Positions 13,272 through 19,719 of a stretch of DNA of 37,322 bases are shown here, in pieces. The stretch lies in IMG/VR virus record IMGVR_UViG_3300028361_000020, positions 64,001 to 101,322 of that record. One strand, written 5' to 3'. This stretch comes from a virus. A program made the position numbers and the translations under genes. The first letter of the stretch is position 1; each line of letters begins with the position of its first letter. The notes beneath the pieces were generated by a model. The model saw nothing but the letters and a program-made list of their open reading frames with translations. It searched no databases and was not told the origin of the DNA.

Positions 13272-13459
13272 GCGTCCAACACTCTACGTGCCCACTTTAT
13301 GTTGTGTTGTTTTTCAGCATCACCGAGTTTGTTTACTATCATGTATTCAACTTCTGCTTCTACAAAAGCAGTTAATACCCGTTTTAGTTGTGTGTTGCGT
13401 CCATGATAAGATATGTATACCAAAGAGGCGCCAAACACAACTCCTAGTAAAAATTCCAT
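13268..13459 (-). CDS. small membrane-anchored protein, 63 aa
   Basis: MEFLLGVVFGASLVYISYHG is one membrane segment, followed by a helical soluble tail (LKRVLTAFVEAEVEYMIVNK). AAGGA lies before the ATG. The layout is that of an N-in, single-pass phage membrane protein. The roughly 170 nt upstream (13460-13626) hold no convincing gene. Confidence 0.65.
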   Translation of the reverse strand: MEFLLGVVFGASLVYISYHGRNTQLKRVLTAFVEAEVEYMIVNKLGDAEKQHNIKWARRVLDA

Positions 13460-13626
13460 GTTACTTTCCTTTTGTCTATTGATTTGGTGTTAAAATGATT
13501 GTTGTTTTCCACAGCATGAACATCGTTGCCGCATTCGGGTAATCCTAGTGTAAGTGCCAGATGTCTTTGCCCACTTCCATTGGTGCCTATTTAACGCACA
13601 ATATAATTTTTGCAAAAAATAATCCA

Positions 13627-13860
13627 TTAGTCTGCTAAATCAAGTTCAATAAGGTTAAGCGTGCTAAGGCGCAAGCCGCTGTGTCGAATGCCACCCGCAG
13701 CTTCGCATTTTTGATCAAAGCCAGTGTAAGTTGTAACTCCGATGCCTGTTCCTAATTCGTCGGCGCAACTTTTTGTTGTAAATGCTACTATAAACAACAT
13801 AAAGCATATACAAAGGCACCGGCACCAGTGATTAATTTGTTCGATTGTAAATTTACTCAC
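13627..13860 (-). CDS. small secreted or membrane protein, 77 aa, GTG start
   Basis: WCRCLCICFMLFIVAFTTKS (about residues 12-31) is a hydrophobic segment with an SCA after it, resembling a signal peptide or lipobox-like region (TKSC). The rest, LGTGIGVTTYTGFDQKC, is soluble. The GTG start follows AGAGAT. It might be a lipoprotein; this is tentative. Confidence 0.5.
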   Translation of the reverse strand: MSKFTIEQINHWCRCLCICFMLFIVAFTTKSCADELGTGIGVTTYTGFDQKCEAAGGIRHSGLRLSTLNLIELDLAD

Positions 13861-13915
13861 GTTGTATCTCTCAGTCGGTTACACTTGTCTAAATCTTCAT
13901 GCATTAACTTCTCCT

Positions 13916-14110
13916 TTAATTTTTGTTATGCTGCATTCGTTCAGACTGATATGAATCAAGCAGATTAGATAAGTGGCGCAGTTGCTTTGCAGCACTTTCA
14001 ACGTGATGAAACTGAACACCAATTGCATGGCCAGCATCTATCATTTGGTCCAACGTTACTGCTAAATCTTCAATATCGACATGTGCTGCCGGTTTTCTCT
14101 TCATTACCAT
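13916..14110 (-). CDS. hypothetical helical protein, 64 aa
   Basis: VDIEDLAVTLDQMIDAGHAI and FHHVESAAKQLRHLSNLLD form two amphipathic helices without a signal or membrane segment. ATG 14110 or 14104 may start it. Function unknown. Confidence 0.55.
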   Translation of the reverse strand: MVMKRKPAAHVDIEDLAVTLDQMIDAGHAIGVQFHHVESAAKQLRHLSNLLDSYQSERMQHNKN

Positions 14111-14148
14111 TGGGCTCTTTTAATCCTTGTTTGGTTCGGTAACGTTGC

Positions 14149-14313
14149 TTATGTTTCGTCCTCTTTCTTCTTCTTTCGGCGTCCGTAAAAGCCACCAGTG
14201 TACACAATGTCTTCTGATCGAGCACCCGGCGGCAGTGTTTCAACTTCGCCGCCTTTTTTAAAGAACGCGTCAATAAGCTCTTGTGATGTATTATTTACTG
14301 TTCGGTCTGCCAT
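14149..14313 (-). CDS. small protein of the LIDAF-GG family, 54 aa
   Basis: MADRTVNNTSQELIDAFFKK, then GGEVETLPPGARSEDIVYTG and an arginine/lysine tail. It is the real gene in this stretch; the frame at 14070-14273 is a shadow. The LIDAF(F/L)KxGG core is shared with the gene at 10640-10816. Its ATG overlaps the stop of the 111-aa gene upstream (TAATG), so the two are coupled. Confidence 0.7.
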   Translation of the reverse strand: MADRTVNNTSQELIDAFFKKGGEVETLPPGARSEDIVYTGGFYGRRKKKKEDET

Positions 14314-14648
14314 TATTTAAAGCTTTCTACTGTTTGGTCAAATATTTCGTCTAGTGTGAGTTCAAAGTGAATAGGATTTAATTTTAAAACTTCGCTCTCC
14401 TCCATATCAAGTTCTGCTGTCTCCTCGGCTCTACTAAGTCCAAATAATATTAACAAGTCTTCTTCAGTTAAGAACTCGTTTCGTTGGTGAGAAGCCCACA
14501 CTGCGCTCATTAACACAAGATTAATACCCAACTCTGCGTTTTTAATATGGTTTTCCATAATGTATCGAATAGCTTTTTTTCTAATTGAATAATAGTATTC
14601 AACACGAGCAACGATGCCGTATAAGTAGTCTACGTTATTTTTGTCCAT
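14313..14648 (-). CDS. hypothetical helical protein, 111 aa
   Basis: MDKNNVDYLYGIVARVEYYY opens a helical protein with an acidic C-terminal half (EEDLLILFGLSRAEETAELD). GAGGAA precedes the ATG and a late-promoter motif lies 40 nt upstream. No function recognised. Confidence 0.65.
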   Translation of the reverse strand: MDKNNVDYLYGIVARVEYYYSIRKKAIRYIMENHIKNAELGINLVLMSAVWASHQRNEFLTEEDLLILFGLSRAEETAELDMEESEVLKLNPIHFELTLDEIFDQTVESFK

Positions 14649-14688
14649 TAATTCCTCGTTTCTGGGTTTAAATATTCATCCCGCACAG

Positions 14689-14696
14689 TATTTATT
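14689..14696 (-). promoter_or_regulatory. T4-type late promoter
   Basis: AATAAATA on the minus strand, about 41 nt before the 111-aa gene and overlapping the stop codon of the 59-aa gene. Confidence 0.45.
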
Positions 14697-14874
14697 ACTG
14701 ATCGATTTTCTTTTCTTGGATTTCTCGTCGGCGAATAACTAACAATTCTTTCATATCGTGTAGTGCTTGTCTTGCACGAACAGCACTAACCTTAACGCTA
14801 TCTTCGTCGAATTTTTCACTTTCTCGAAGATATATAGCCCAGGTTAATTTTAACTGTTCATGCGTGTCACTCAC
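14695..14874 (-). CDS. small helical basic protein, 59 aa, GTG start
   Basis: A gene absent from ordinary ATG-based calls. The GTG at 14874 overlaps the end of the nucleotidase gene, with GGAG 9 nt upstream and a stop just before it in frame. LTWAIYLRESEKFDEDSVKV, then VRARQALHDMKELLVIRRRE. Many phages, as I recall, carry similar small proteins with a helix-(K)FE-x-ARxALxEL...RRKEI pattern of histone-like charge. DNA binding is possible but unproven. Confidence 0.7.
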   Translation of the reverse strand: MSDTHEQLKLTWAIYLRESEKFDEDSVKVSAVRARQALHDMKELLVIRRREIQEKKIDQ

Positions 14875-15439
14875 TTAGTATTACTCCGCACAACTCTTCC
14901 CAGTTGGACACTCTAATTACATTATTGTTGTTATACCACTGATTAGTTGGATCGTCAATGAGAATTGGCCGCAATCCGTATTTTAACCCAGCATCACAGT
15001 TTTCGGGCTTGTCTTCGATCCACCAAAGCCCAGTACCTTCATACTTGACCAGTTCCTCGTCCTTATCGGCTCCGCAGGCTATTGAAATAAGTTGTTCAAC
15101 ACAATTAGTACCAAACACAGTATCGATATTTTGTTGTCGGAATTCTTTTGCCGACACCTGATCACTGAGACTGGTTATCATGTCAAACGTGTAGCCTGCT
15201 TCCAGCAACCGTTTGACTCCAGTAACTGCATCTCTAAATGCAGGCAATCGACTAATATTGTCGCTGTTATTGAAATCCAAAACTGCTTGTTGGATTTCTT
15301 CTCGTTGCAATTCCGGATAACTAACTTGCATGTCGTAAGAAGTACTGTTACTTCGACAATGGCCCAGGTTGTGCATGTGTTTGTGGAAAGGCCATATCCA
15401 ATTTAGCCACACTCCGTCACAATCTGTTAATATTTTCAT
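14867..15439 (-). CDS. HAD-superfamily phosphatase, 5'(3')-deoxyribonucleotidase-like
   Basis: A haloacid-dehalogenase-fold phosphatase. LTDCDGVWLNW (residues 4-14) is motif I with its two aspartates. DMITSLSDQVSAKEFR holds motif II (the serine/threonine) and a lysine. WWIEDKPENCDAG (about residues 140-152) is motif IV. The 190-residue length fits NT5C-like nucleotidases, which dephosphorylate deoxynucleoside monophosphates. In a phage with a ribonucleotide reductase next door it may tune nucleotide pools. Substrate cannot be read from sequence. It is first behind a strong sigma70 promoter. Confidence 0.8.
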   Translation of the reverse strand: MKILTDCDGVWLNWIWPFHKHMHNLGHCRSNSTSYDMQVSYPELQREEIQQAVLDFNNSDNISRLPAFRDAVTGVKRLLEAGYTFDMITSLSDQVSAKEFRQQNIDTVFGTNCVEQLISIACGADKDEELVKYEGTGLWWIEDKPENCDAGLKYGLRPILIDDPTNQWYNNNNVIRVSNWEELCGVILSE

Positions 15440-15460
15440 GATTTTTCCTCTCTATACTAA

Positions 15461-15489
15461 ACTATAGCATATAAGCAGCACAGTGTCAA
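15461..15489 (-). promoter_or_regulatory. sigma70-type promoter of the nucleotidase gene
   Basis: TTGACA (15484-15489), 17-bp spacer, TATAGT (15461-15466). It follows the stop of the 149-aa gene at once. Confidence 0.85.
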
Positions 15490-15939
15490 TTACTTATTAT
15501 CTTGAAAAAATGCAGAGTTTCGTAACTGTTGTAAAAGTGCTTCGAGTGCAGATATTGCAGAAGCTTCTCTGGTTGCATCTGTATTATTGATGGCGTTGTC
15601 CAAATCAAGAGCAGTAGCCGCTTTTACCAAAGACCCATGTAGCAATGCAGAATTTATTATACCATACGGTTGAGAGACTCTCAAACCAGTGCCGTGATTT
15701 TCGTCTCCGTTATCAACACTGTCAGGGTCAGAAAGATACCTAAGTCGTTCAACGTCGTCTTTTATTTGTACAAGATAGCTGTTGTGTAAATCAAATGCAT
15801 CAGCTAGTCGAGTAAGTTTAGCTGAATAATCAATTGCAATAGAACTGCTTTGCAGTGCTGCATCTTCGCCGATTACTACTACTAGCTCTTCGGATGAATT
15901 ATCGTTAGTAATTATTTGTGTTGTTAATACAGTTGCCAT
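15490..15939 (-). CDS. hypothetical, possibly structural protein, 149 aa
   Basis: MATVLTTQIITNDNSSEELV, an ALQSSSIAIDYSAKLTRLAD middle and a helical C-terminus ending FFQDNK. The polar, serine/asparagine-rich make-up is typical of small virion proteins, but no family is recognised. It starts one base after the stop of the 96-aa gene upstream. Confidence 0.6.
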   Translation of the reverse strand: MATVLTTQIITNDNSSEELVVVIGEDAALQSSSIAIDYSAKLTRLADAFDLHNSYLVQIKDDVERLRYLSDPDSVDNGDENHGTGLRVSQPYGIINSALLHGSLVKAATALDLDNAINNTDATREASAISALEALLQQLRNSAFFQDNK

Positions 15940-16230
15940 TTATATCGCCGCCAGCGAACTAGTGCTTCCGATGTAAGTTTTGGCTGTGTCGGGGTCTGTT
16001 TTGACACAAAACACAACAGTAGCTCGATTAATTGGTATCTTTGTTTCGGGACTGACTGTGAATGCAAATGGTCCAAGGCCCATGCCGTTTTCAGTTGCCA
16101 TCAATGCTTGCGGCTTGGCAACAATGTACTGTGTCTCGCTTACCTCTAATAAGCGAGCAATAATTTCGTCGCCTGTGGTCATCTTAATAGTAACAATATC
16201 GCCCGAAGATACTGGGATTTCAATAATCAT
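15940..16230 (-). CDS. LSm-like small beta protein, 96 aa
   Basis: SGDIVTIKMTTGDEIIARLL and TQYIVAKPQALMATENGMG, then GPFAFTV and PINRATVVFCV. The first part resembles the Sm-fold pattern (strand, TxxGxxhxAxL, strand) seen in a group of small phage proteins. AAGGAAA precedes the start. It could bind RNA in the manner of Hfq-like proteins, but this is a fold guess only. Confidence 0.6.
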   Translation of the reverse strand: MIIEIPVSSGDIVTIKMTTGDEIIARLLEVSETQYIVAKPQALMATENGMGLGPFAFTVSPETKIPINRATVVFCVKTDPDTAKTYIGSTSSLAAI

Positions 16231-16256
16231 TTATATTTCCTTTATAATTTATGTTG

Positions 16257-16514
16257 TTAAAGTTCGCAATCGCCTGTCCACATATTGTGGTCGTCAAAAT
16301 ACCTACATAGGTTGTCGTGGCCGCCTACGTACTTTCCGTAAAGCCATATTTGTGGCACTGTTTTTGCAGTAGGAGCAGCTTCTAATAGCTGCTCCTTATT
16401 CCATACATTGCTAGAAAGATTTCTCTCTTCGAACTCGATGCCTTTGCTTGTCAGCATAGATTTTGCTTTAACGCAAAAATCACAACTGTCTTTGGTCCAT
16501 ATAACAGTGTTCAC
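16257..16514 (-). CDS. nrdC: glutaredoxin
   Basis: Reduces the disulfide formed in the reductase during each turnover. Residues 9-15 SCDFCVK hold the CxxC active site, KTVPQIWLYG the cis-proline, and YVGGHDNL the glutathione-binding GG. Length 85 is normal for a phage glutaredoxin. Its start overlaps the nrdB stop (ATGA), so it is produced together with the reductase. The electron acceptor would be the C-terminal CESC of NrdA piece 4. Confidence 0.92.
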   Translation of the reverse strand: MNTVIWTKDSCDFCVKAKSMLTSKGIEFEERNLSSNVWNKEQLLEAAPTAKTVPQIWLYGKYVGGHDNLCRYFDDHNMWTGDCEL

Positions 16515-17641
16515 AAGCTCAGGCCTTTGAAAGTGTCACCGTCAACATCGCGCTTGGTGCCGCCGTTGACATAACTGGTAATTTGTGTTTCTTGTGGAGC
16601 CACTTGTACGTCTGCCCCACTGATCCACTTTTGTGTCCACGGTAATGGATTATCTCTCGGGGTTTTGTATGGACACGGCAAATATACGTTTTGCATACGC
16701 TTGGCACAAATCCACTCAATATAGTTGTCCAGCAGCTCTCTATTGATACCCAGCATTGATCCATCCTTGAACAGATAATCGGCCCATGCTTTTTCTTGAT
16801 CAACTGCATCAACAAACATTTGCACACATTCGTCTTCTGTTTCTTCTGCAATTTTTGCAAAGTCTGGATCGTCTTTCTTAAGGATTTTCAGCAACATCTG
16901 GGTCGAGGCAAGGTGCAAGTTTTCATCACGTGCAATAAGCTTGATGATTTGGGCATTGCCGTCCATCTTCTTGATTTCAGCAAATGCCCAGCTGCATGCA
17001 AAGCTAACGTAAAATCTTACGCCTTCGAGGATGTTCACACTCATTAGTGTTAGCCACAACAGCTTCTTAAGTTCGTACAAGTCCACAACAACTTTTTTGC
17101 CGTTGACTGTATGCGTGCCCACGCCTAGAAGATTGTAATACGAAGACATTTCAATCAAATTATCATAATACTTGGAGATGTCTTCTGCGCATTCGACAAT
17201 CTCTTTGATGTCCAGCAACTCGTCAAAGATCTTACTAGGATTTGTGTAGATATTGCGTATGATGTGCGTGTAGCTGCGGCTGTGAATTGTTTCAGAGAAC
17301 GTCCATGTGGTGATCCAGTTTTCAATCTCCGGCAAGCTTACAATTGGGCTAAATGCTTCCATAGGTGCGCGCCCTTGCACACTGTCCAAAAGAATTTGGC
17401 GCTTGAGATTGCTAGTAAAGATGTGCTGTTCGTGGTCAGTTAAATCTTTGAAGTCTTTTGAATCTTGTGTGACATCAATTTCTTCTGGTCTCCAAAAGAA
17501 TCCAAGCTGTTTTTCAGTTAACTGCTCAAATTGTTTGTATTTTAGTGTGTCGTATCGTTGTATAGTTGGGCCACCACTTGGGTCTAAAAATGCTGTTACT
17601 TTAGTGTGGTCGACTTTGTTGTTTATGTCAAAAACGCTCAT
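16511..17641 (-). CDS. nrdB: ribonucleotide reductase class Ia beta subunit
   Basis: Houses the diiron centre and tyrosyl radical. ATG 17641 (MSVFDINNKVDHTK, with GAGG 8 nt upstream) gives 376 residues, the length of E. coli NrdB. All expected residues are visible: the Asp in LLDSVQGR, Glu/His/Tyr in FSETIHSRSYTH, Glu in ILEGVRFYVSF, and Glu/His in ARDENLHL. The C-terminus (DTFKGLSL) is the alpha-docking tail. It has its own sigma70 promoter with a palindromic spacer, though it lies downstream of the four nrdA pieces and so may also be transcribed from them. Confidence 0.97.
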   Translation of the reverse strand: MSVFDINNKVDHTKVTAFLDPSGGPTIQRYDTLKYKQFEQLTEKQLGFFWRPEEIDVTQDSKDFKDLTDHEQHIFTSNLKRQILLDSVQGRAPMEAFSPIVSLPEIENWITTWTFSETIHSRSYTHIIRNIYTNPSKIFDELLDIKEIVECAEDISKYYDNLIEMSSYYNLLGVGTHTVNGKKVVVDLYELKKLLWLTLMSVNILEGVRFYVSFACSWAFAEIKKMDGNAQIIKLIARDENLHLASTQMLLKILKKDDPDFAKIAEETEDECVQMFVDAVDQEKAWADYLFKDGSMLGINRELLDNYIEWICAKRMQNVYLPCPYKTPRDNPLPWTQKWISGADVQVAPQETQITSYVNGGTKRDVDGDTFKGLSL

Positions 17642-17665
17642 TGAATATCCTCTGTTGTATCTACG

Positions 17666-17694
17666 AGTGTAACACGCCCCGTTGGGCGTGTCAA
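17666..17694 (-). promoter_or_regulatory. sigma70-type promoter of nrdB with operator-like palindrome
   Basis: TTGACA (17689-17694), 17-bp spacer, TACACT (17666-17671). A perfect inverted repeat ACACGCCC/GGGCGTGT (17672-17691) spans the spacer and touches the -35 box. It may be a repressor site or a hairpin. Confidence 0.75.
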
Positions 17695-17711
17695 TGGTTA
17701 TATAGTGTGGA

Positions 17712-18263
17712 TCAAAGCTTGCAGGATTCGCAATCTGAGTCGTCATCTGCATCAACTTGCTCGAGTTCTGGCAAGTCTTCTTCACCTAGCATCTTGTTAA
17801 CGTCAAGTTCTCCTTGACCATCGTTTGTTTGGAAATAATAAAGCTGCTTGCCGCCATATTTGTAGAACATCACCATGTGTTGCAGCATTACACTCATTGG
17901 AATCTTTTCATCTTCGTAAAACTCAGGATTGTAGCTGGTGTTAACACTGATGCCTTGGTCTATGTACTTTTGTAGCACAGACATAATTTTTAGATATCCT
18001 TCGGGCGACTTTTGTGTCCAGAGCAGATCGTACTTGTTTTTAAGGCGCTTGTATTCCGGTACTACTTGCTTTAGTACTCCGTGCTTGCTTTGCTTTACAC
18101 TAATAAATGCACGCGGCGGCTCGATGCCATTTGTTGCATTTGCAATTTGCGCACTAGTGTTATGACTAATGCATCCATTTGACAAGGTATAAGTTTCGTT
18201 GTCAGTTGAAACATCCCAAGTGTGTTCTGTTCCTGCGTCTCTTGTAATACGTTTAATTTTCAT
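17712..18263 (-). CDS. nrdA: NrdA piece 4: split-intein C-half plus reductase C-terminus
   Basis: ATG 18263 is used (GAGG 9 nt upstream; overlaps the endonuclease remnant's stop), 183 aa. Residues 1-35 are an intein C-terminal half: TWDVSTDNETYTLSNGCISH then the terminal Asn. The extein resumes with Thr36 in TSAQIANATNGIEPPR, matching E. coli TSSQISNATNGIEPPR. It holds the radical-transfer tyrosines (KQLYYFQT, equivalent to Tyr730-731) and the C-terminal shuttle cysteines CESCKL. The N-half of this intein is at the end of piece 3. Trans-splicing would join the two and restore the reductase C-terminal third. Confidence 0.93.
   Translation of the reverse strand: MKIKRITRDAGTEHTWDVSTDNETYTLSNGCISHNTSAQIANATNGIEPPRAFISVKQSKHGVLKQVVPEYKRLKNKYDLLWTQKSPEGYLKIMSVLQKYIDQGISVNTSYNPEFYEDEKIPMSVMLQHMVMFYKYGGKQLYYFQTNDGQGELDVNKMLGEEDLPELEQVDADDDSDCESCKL
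18159..18263 (-). mobile_element. split intein 3, C-terminal half (35 aa)
   Basis: Blocks F and G are clear: HTWDVSTDNETYTLSNG and CISHN. The last His-Asn and the following Thr (+1) are the residues needed for Asn cyclisation and transesterification. Confidence 0.88.
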
Positions 18264-18412
18264 TTTAATAATTCCTCTTTTGTAATTGAACATTTTCCTT
18301 GTTTTGACACGTTATCTTCCCAGGGAATAAATTCTAAATTTTGCAAGCTTCCTAATAGCGCAGGATTAATTCCTTCAATAAATCCTCGAGATATTGAAAA
18401 TTTATGATCTAG
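18260..18412 (-). pseudogene. homing-endonuclease C-terminal remnant between split-intein halves
   Basis: After the TGA that ends piece 3 the same frame stays open for 50 codons. LDHKFSISRGFIEGINPALL continues as GSLQNLEFIPWEDNVSKQGK and CSITKEELLK. The pattern DHxxSIxxGF...IxP...G...NLxxIPWxxNxSK...SIT matches, from memory, the C-terminal part of phage HNH/Vsr-like homing endonucleases, including those found between split-intein genes. There is no start codon and the catalytic N-terminal part is absent. Its stop overlaps the ATG of piece 4. It is probably what is left of the element that split the gene. Confidence 0.65.
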
Positions 18413-19366
18413 TCATTTATCATTAACGCTAACAATATCGTCATCTTCTAATAAATCTTTAACTTCAATCCATTCTTTTATGTTATTTCGTAATACAAGA
18501 AGTTTGTGATTATTAGTAAATTTATATACTGATCCGTCTTCTAATTCAATTTCTGTAACAGATTGAGGGCCATTATAATAACATTCATATGCTATACTAT
18601 CTGACAATTCAACTGGTTTAAGGAATGGAAATCTCTGACCTATCATGAATTTTTCGTGAACAGTGTTAATATCAATTTTTCCGTAATCTTGAATAACTTC
18701 GGCGAGCGTTACAACTGTTCCATCTTTTAGCCTCATTTCATTTGCCAAGCTTTGACATTCGGCGGGCATAAGGGCCATTAGTGTAGAGTTTCTTATGCCC
18801 GTGTCTTTAAGCTGCGTTCTCAGTCCTTGCCAGTCCATACGTTCAACATGTGGAATTAGTTGATCCAAATCTTTCTTGTATGTCTGGTTAGGGGTAATAC
18901 CGTGTCCGTACTTAGTTTCCATGTTTCCGGTAGGCGCGCCAAATTCTGTTGCTAGGTCTGCGCTGGCTTTGATGAGATAGAAACTCCAGGCTTCTGCCCA
19001 TTCGTCAATTAATGCAAGTCCGTCGCTGTCAATGTCTTGGTAATTGAGATTGTTTTTAGCAAGCCAATATGCAAAGTTGATAATACCAACTCCAAGTGGT
19101 CGACGCTTGTCGGTTGATAGTTGTGCAGCTAGAATTGGATAATGTTGATAGCTTAGTAGTGCGTCCAGTCCACGTACTGCAAGGCGACAAACTCTTTCAA
19201 AATCAGCAGGAGTCTTAATATTGCCCCAATTAATTGCTGAGAGCGTACACAAGCTGATAGCAGCACCGTCATAGTCTTCTACCATTTCGTCTACATATAT
19301 GTATTCTTCATCTTCTCGAATATTGTTTTCGTTTTCTACTACTTCATATAACCAATTATTTTCCAT
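18413..19366 (-). CDS. nrdA: NrdA piece 3: middle reductase segment plus split-intein N-half
   Basis: 317 aa, AGGA 7 nt before ATG 19366. Residues 1-34 are a strongly acidic extension (about 13 D/E against one R) absent from E. coli NrdA. Residues 35-203 align with E. coli NrdA from ISLCTLSAIN (the Cys equivalent to Cys462) through GIINFAYWLA to NSTLMALMPAE. From Cys204 the chain is an intein N-half with an unusual block A (CQSLANEMRLKDGTVV) and a normal block B (YKFTNNHKLL). The next codons after its TGA are an endonuclease remnant. Its start overlaps the end of piece 2 by 11 nt in another frame; there is no intein at that break. Confidence 0.9.
   Translation of the reverse strand: MENNWLYEVVENENNIREDEEYIYVDEMVEDYDGAAISLCTLSAINWGNIKTPADFERVCRLAVRGLDALLSYQHYPILAAQLSTDKRRPLGVGIINFAYWLAKNNLNYQDIDSDGLALIDEWAEAWSFYLIKASADLATEFGAPTGNMETKYGHGITPNQTYKKDLDQLIPHVERMDWQGLRTQLKDTGIRNSTLMALMPAECQSLANEMRLKDGTVVTLAEVIQDYGKIDINTVHEKFMIGQRFPFLKPVELSDSIAYECYYNGPQSVTEIELEDGSVYKFTNNHKLLVLRNNIKEWIEVKDLLEDDDIVSVNDK
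18416..18757 (-). mobile_element. split intein 3, N-terminal half (114 aa)
   Basis: Cys204 of piece 3 is the +1 splice nucleophile, right after MPAE of the extein. Block B carries TNNH. Block A lacks the common CLxxDTxV form, so it is an atypical sequence. Confidence 0.8.
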
Positions 19367-19655
19367 TGTTATTCCTTGCTACCTTATGTACTTTTTTGCC
19401 ATTAAATTTCTCTTTGTCTAATCGTAAAATGCCATCTACTGACTTTTTATATTCTAAATATTCATTATATTTGTTTTTGGGAATTCTTATTTTACGTCGG
19501 TGAGCGCCGTCATTGAGATCTTTCAGCGGCTTGGTGGGTAAAGTAATTTCGGCACAATTGTGTACTAGTATTCCGTTTGCAAAGAAATTTTCATTGCCCA
19601 ACACTGTGATATCGTACACTGCTTCTCTTTTATTTTGTCTTGTAATTTTTAGCAT
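19356..19655 (-). CDS. nrdA: NrdA piece 2: split-intein C-half plus catalytic-loop fragment
   Basis: 99 aa. Residues 1-33 are an intein C-half (YDITVLGNENFFANG, ILVHN). The extein begins at Cys34 with CAEITLPTKPLKDLNDG, aligning with E. coli CLEIALPTKPLNDVND. Cys34 thus corresponds to the thiyl-radical Cys439 and Glu36 to Glu441. After NDG the chain does not continue into the reductase but into a 49-residue basic tail (16 K/R, 5 D/E) and stops. A ribosome site (AAGGA) precedes the ATG, 64 nt after piece 1. Without splicing to piece 1 this fragment alone cannot be active. Confidence 0.9.
   Translation of the reverse strand: MLKITRQNKREAVYDITVLGNENFFANGILVHNCAEITLPTKPLKDLNDGAHRRKIRIPKNKYNEYLEYKKSVDGILRLDKEKFNGKKVHKVARNNNGK
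19557..19655 (-). mobile_element. split intein 2, C-terminal half (33 aa)
   Basis: MLKITRQNKREAVYDITVLG, then NENFFANGILVHN, followed by Cys+1. Closely resembles, from memory, the C-half of the NrdA-2 split intein reported from marine metagenomes. Confidence 0.9.
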
Positions 19656-19719
19656 TTATTTTTTTTCCTTGAGTATATTGGAGATTTTTTGTTTATATTC
19701 GATACGGAGATTAATTTAG

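Noticed and set aside
13478-13620. Open frame with a GTNGSGQ P-loop-like segment between two small genes
   Set aside because: No start codon and only about 45 codons; the P-loop lacks the GK[ST]. Possibly a gene remnant, not strong enough to report.
14070-14273. 67-aa minus-strand reading frame
   Set aside because: The overlapping frame at 14149-14313 has a good start context and a paralogue; this one is a shadow.
17695-17710. NrdR-box-like ACACTATATAACC near nrdB
   Set aside because: Only one half-convincing box; NrdR sites come in pairs at fixed spacing and no second was found.
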